Part shown: positions 4,697 through 5,922 of the stretch, piece after piece
How the letters are laid out: each line of letters begins with the position of its first letter
Numbering within the stretch: position 1 is the stretch's first letter
Assembly: GCA_948571325.1 (NCBI GenBank)
Contig: CAOZKB010000060.1
Coordinates: 1-5,922, forward strand
From: an uncultured Candidatus Saccharibacteria bacterium
Lineage (GTDB): Bacteria > Patescibacteriota > Saccharimonadia > Saccharimonadales > Saccharimonadaceae
Direction of reading: 5' to 3'
DNA length: 5,922 bases
Translations under genes and position numbers: made by a program
The notes under the pieces: model-generated
What the model saw: the letters and a program-made list of their open reading frames with translations, nothing else
Told to the model about the DNA's origin: nothing
Database searches by the model: none

Positions 4697-4877
4697 TATC
4701 ATCCACCCATGGCACGGTTCGTCTCGGTATCTAGGCCTCGATAACCGCTATTGGGCTTCTACTGCATACCCTAATACTTCAAACGCCGACGGTCAGTATT
4801 TTAATAACACTAATACCAGCCCCTCCTCTAACGCTTACCGCTACCATGGTTTCTCCGTCCGCTGTCTAGTACTGTAG
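4683..4877 (+). pseudogene. Start-less FISUMP C-terminal module E
   Basis: An intact frame of 64 codons plus TAG, reading FVRGGIIHPW..., with Trp at residue 24 (YWAST), SPSS at 46-49 and GFSVRCLVL at the end. These are the landmarks of the FISUMP C-terminal fold. It has no start codon, Shine-Dalgarno or promoter, and homology begins exactly at the FVRGG block. Length and spacing are identical to module C and to the last 64 codons of gene F. Its stop lies 7 bp from the stop of gene F on the other strand. Against module A, 19 of 21 differences in the shared 24 codons are at codon positions 1 and 2. It is best described as a promoterless variable cassette; alternatives are a truncated gene end or an orphan DGR variable repeat. 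Confidence 0.7.
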
Positions 4878-4884
4878 GGGGAGA
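4850..4884 (+). repeat. Cassette 3' edge repeat, copy 2
   Basis: Thirty-five bases identical to 655-689, including the stop and seven bases after it. It ends exactly at the base before the stop codon of gene F. Confidence 0.9.
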
Positions 4885-5922
4885 TTAGCGGGCAAGGCAA
4901 CGAACAGTGTTGCCTCGATAACGAGCATCTGAGGAGGATGGATAAACGCTATCTGTAGAAAAAGCTAGCATTTGAGTTCGAGTAGCACTAATATCAGCGG
5001 TAGATGACCATGTATGTTTAGTGTATCCTAGGTAAGAAGCTGAAACTAACACCGGATCAATATAGCCGCTACGAATGAGATAGGCTGGATTGAGAGCTAA
5101 ATTCTGATACGCTGTTTTGTTGTCGCGACCTAAAATACCATAAAGTATAGCGGTATAGGCATTCATATTGTTAAGATAACCTACATATGTTTGGTACCAA
5201 CCGCCTGTACCCGTAGGATCATCGGTAATTGTGGAATTATTAGGGTAACCATATACTAGAAATAATTTATAAAAACTGTCTGCCCGATCATATGGCAAAC
5301 CAGTCGTGTTGTTTCTGCCACTTTTTGGTAAACCCCAACCTTTAGGACAGATAGAGTCTGGAGCATCTTTGAGTTGGGCGGGGTTCTCTTCAGCATCGTT
5401 GCTAACTAGATCATCTCCACTTATAGCTGTGGCTGCTAACCAAGAATAATAGTTTCCGATAAGATAGTGTGAGTCGTATGAATTGCCAGAAGTGATGGCG
5501 ATATTGTTGGCTTCGGCAGAACTATTACCCTGAGCTACTGTGATGATGCCAGTATAAGTGTAGCCATTACCGGACCAAGTCCGTTCTTGAGCGTTATCGA
5601 TGCTGAAATTCGGTTGCCATTTGTTTTGCGTAACATTGACAAAATCTGTACAATTATCGCTAATTTTTTGTCCTGGGCGGACGGAGTTAAAACCAGCTGT
5701 GCTGGGAGAAGCGTCAGTGGGCTTAGATCCACAAGTTATTCCGCGATTAGGCGTAGCCAACACATACTCCCCCAAATCCCAAGAATAAGTACTATTAACA
5801 TTAGTTGCATCACTCGGAAAAGTCAAAGTTTCAGAAACAATAGTACTATTCGTTGGTGTCCAACTATTCTTACTATTTAGATCCGTATCACTACTAGTTA
5901 ATGCTTTACTGGAGTTTAAGTC
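4885..5922 (-). CDS. Large FISUMP-family surface protein (gene F), N-terminus outside window
   Basis: The frame is open from the window end to TAA at 4885-4887, giving the C-terminal 345 residues; the start lies beyond 5922 (an in-frame TTG at 5826 is not a credible start because the frame continues). FISUMP landmarks, numbered from the first residue seen, are GNYYSWLAATA (156-166), DSICPKGWGLP (189-199) and the C-terminal block from IRSG (283-286) through HTWSST (303-308) to NTVRCLAR (338-345). The sequence is rich in Ser, Thr, Asn and Tyr, as in exported surface proteins, and the domain resembles C-type-lectin or FGE-like folds that tolerate variable loops (family knowledge and inference). 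Its codons in the last module differ synonymously from modules C and E (for example CGT and ACT instead of CGC and ACC), so it is not a recent copy of them. Confidence 0.8.
   Translation of the reverse strand, partial: DLNSSKALTSSDTDLNSKNSWTPTNSTIVSETLTFPSDATNVNSTYSWDLGEYVLATPNRGITCGSKPTDASPSTAGFNSVRPGQKISDNCTDFVNVTQNKWQPNFSIDNAQERTWSGNGYTYTGIITVAQGNSSAEANNIAITSGNSYDSHYLIGNYYSWLAATAISGDDLVSNDAEENPAQLKDAPDSICPKGWGLPKSGRNNTTGLPYDRADSFYKLFLVYGYPNNSTITDDPTGTGGWYQTYVGYLNNMNAYTAILYGILGRDNKTAYQNLALNPAYLIRSGYIDPVLVSASYLGYTKHTWSSTADISATRTQMLAFSTDSVYPSSSDARYRGNTVRCLAR

Noticed and set aside
4683..4877. Module E as a DGR template repeat rather than a variable copy
   Set aside because: A template should carry adenine at the variable sites (mostly AAC/AAT codons). 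E has many TAC, GCT, GAT, CAT and TCT codons there and a fully sensible reading frame with stop.
1..5922. CRISPR array
   Set aside because: No regularly spaced direct repeats with unique spacers; the only short tandem repeats are the 9-bp and 12-bp units listed.

Overview
The window looks like chromosomal DNA from a small-genome bacterium, most likely Candidatus Saccharibacteria or another Patescibacteria lineage. This is inference. It rests on several paralogues of the 'Fibrobacter succinogenes major paralogous domain' (FISUMP, TIGR02145) surface-protein family, tightly packed genes with extended -10 promoters (TGnTATAAT), apparently leaderless starts and a stand-alone class III Fic protein. 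TGA is used as a normal stop, which argues against Gracilibacteria/SR1.

Layout. 1-84 is the 3' end of a FISUMP-type gene on + (module A). 145-221 is tRNA-Asp(GTC) on -. 310-682 holds two head-to-tail FISUMP C-terminal modules without a start (B and C). 816-1475 (-) is a DUF308/HdeD-like six-helix membrane protein with a Lys/Thr-rich tail. 1572-1907 holds an orphan promoter, a hairpin and a decayed FISUMP module (D). 1973-2509 (+) is a class III Fic AMP-transferase. 2598-2672 (-) is tRNA-Gly(CCC), sharing a perfect 17-bp hairpin terminator with fic. 2709-3794 (-) is a membrane-anchored SurA/PrsA-like foldase. 3818-4536 (+) is ndk with a long structured leader. 4683-4877 (+) is another start-less FISUMP module (E). 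4885 to the window end (-) is the C-terminal 345 residues of a large FISUMP protein (F), meeting module E tail to tail across 7 bp.

Most striking signal. Modules C and E are each exactly 195 bp from an FVRGG codon block to the stop. They have no start, promoter or RBS, they share a 17-nt 5' edge and a 35-nt 3' edge (7 nt of it beyond the stop), and they are highly divergent between. The last 64 codons of the long gene F align to them without gaps. Between modules A and E the differences fall almost entirely on codon positions 1 and 2 of NNT/NNC codons (9, 10 and 2 differences at positions 1, 2 and 3). That is the pattern expected from adenine-targeted diversity-generating retroelement mutagenesis of AAT/AAC codons. 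No reverse transcriptase or template repeat lies in this window. The simplest reading is a dispersed repertoire of interchangeable C-terminal variable cassettes for surface proteins, either silent donors for gene conversion or orphaned DGR variable repeats. This is a hypothesis; the edges, lengths and substitution pattern are directly visible.

The remaining genes are housekeeping (two tRNAs, ndk) or envelope related. The foldase could assist export of FISUMP-type surface proteins, but nothing beyond proximity links them.
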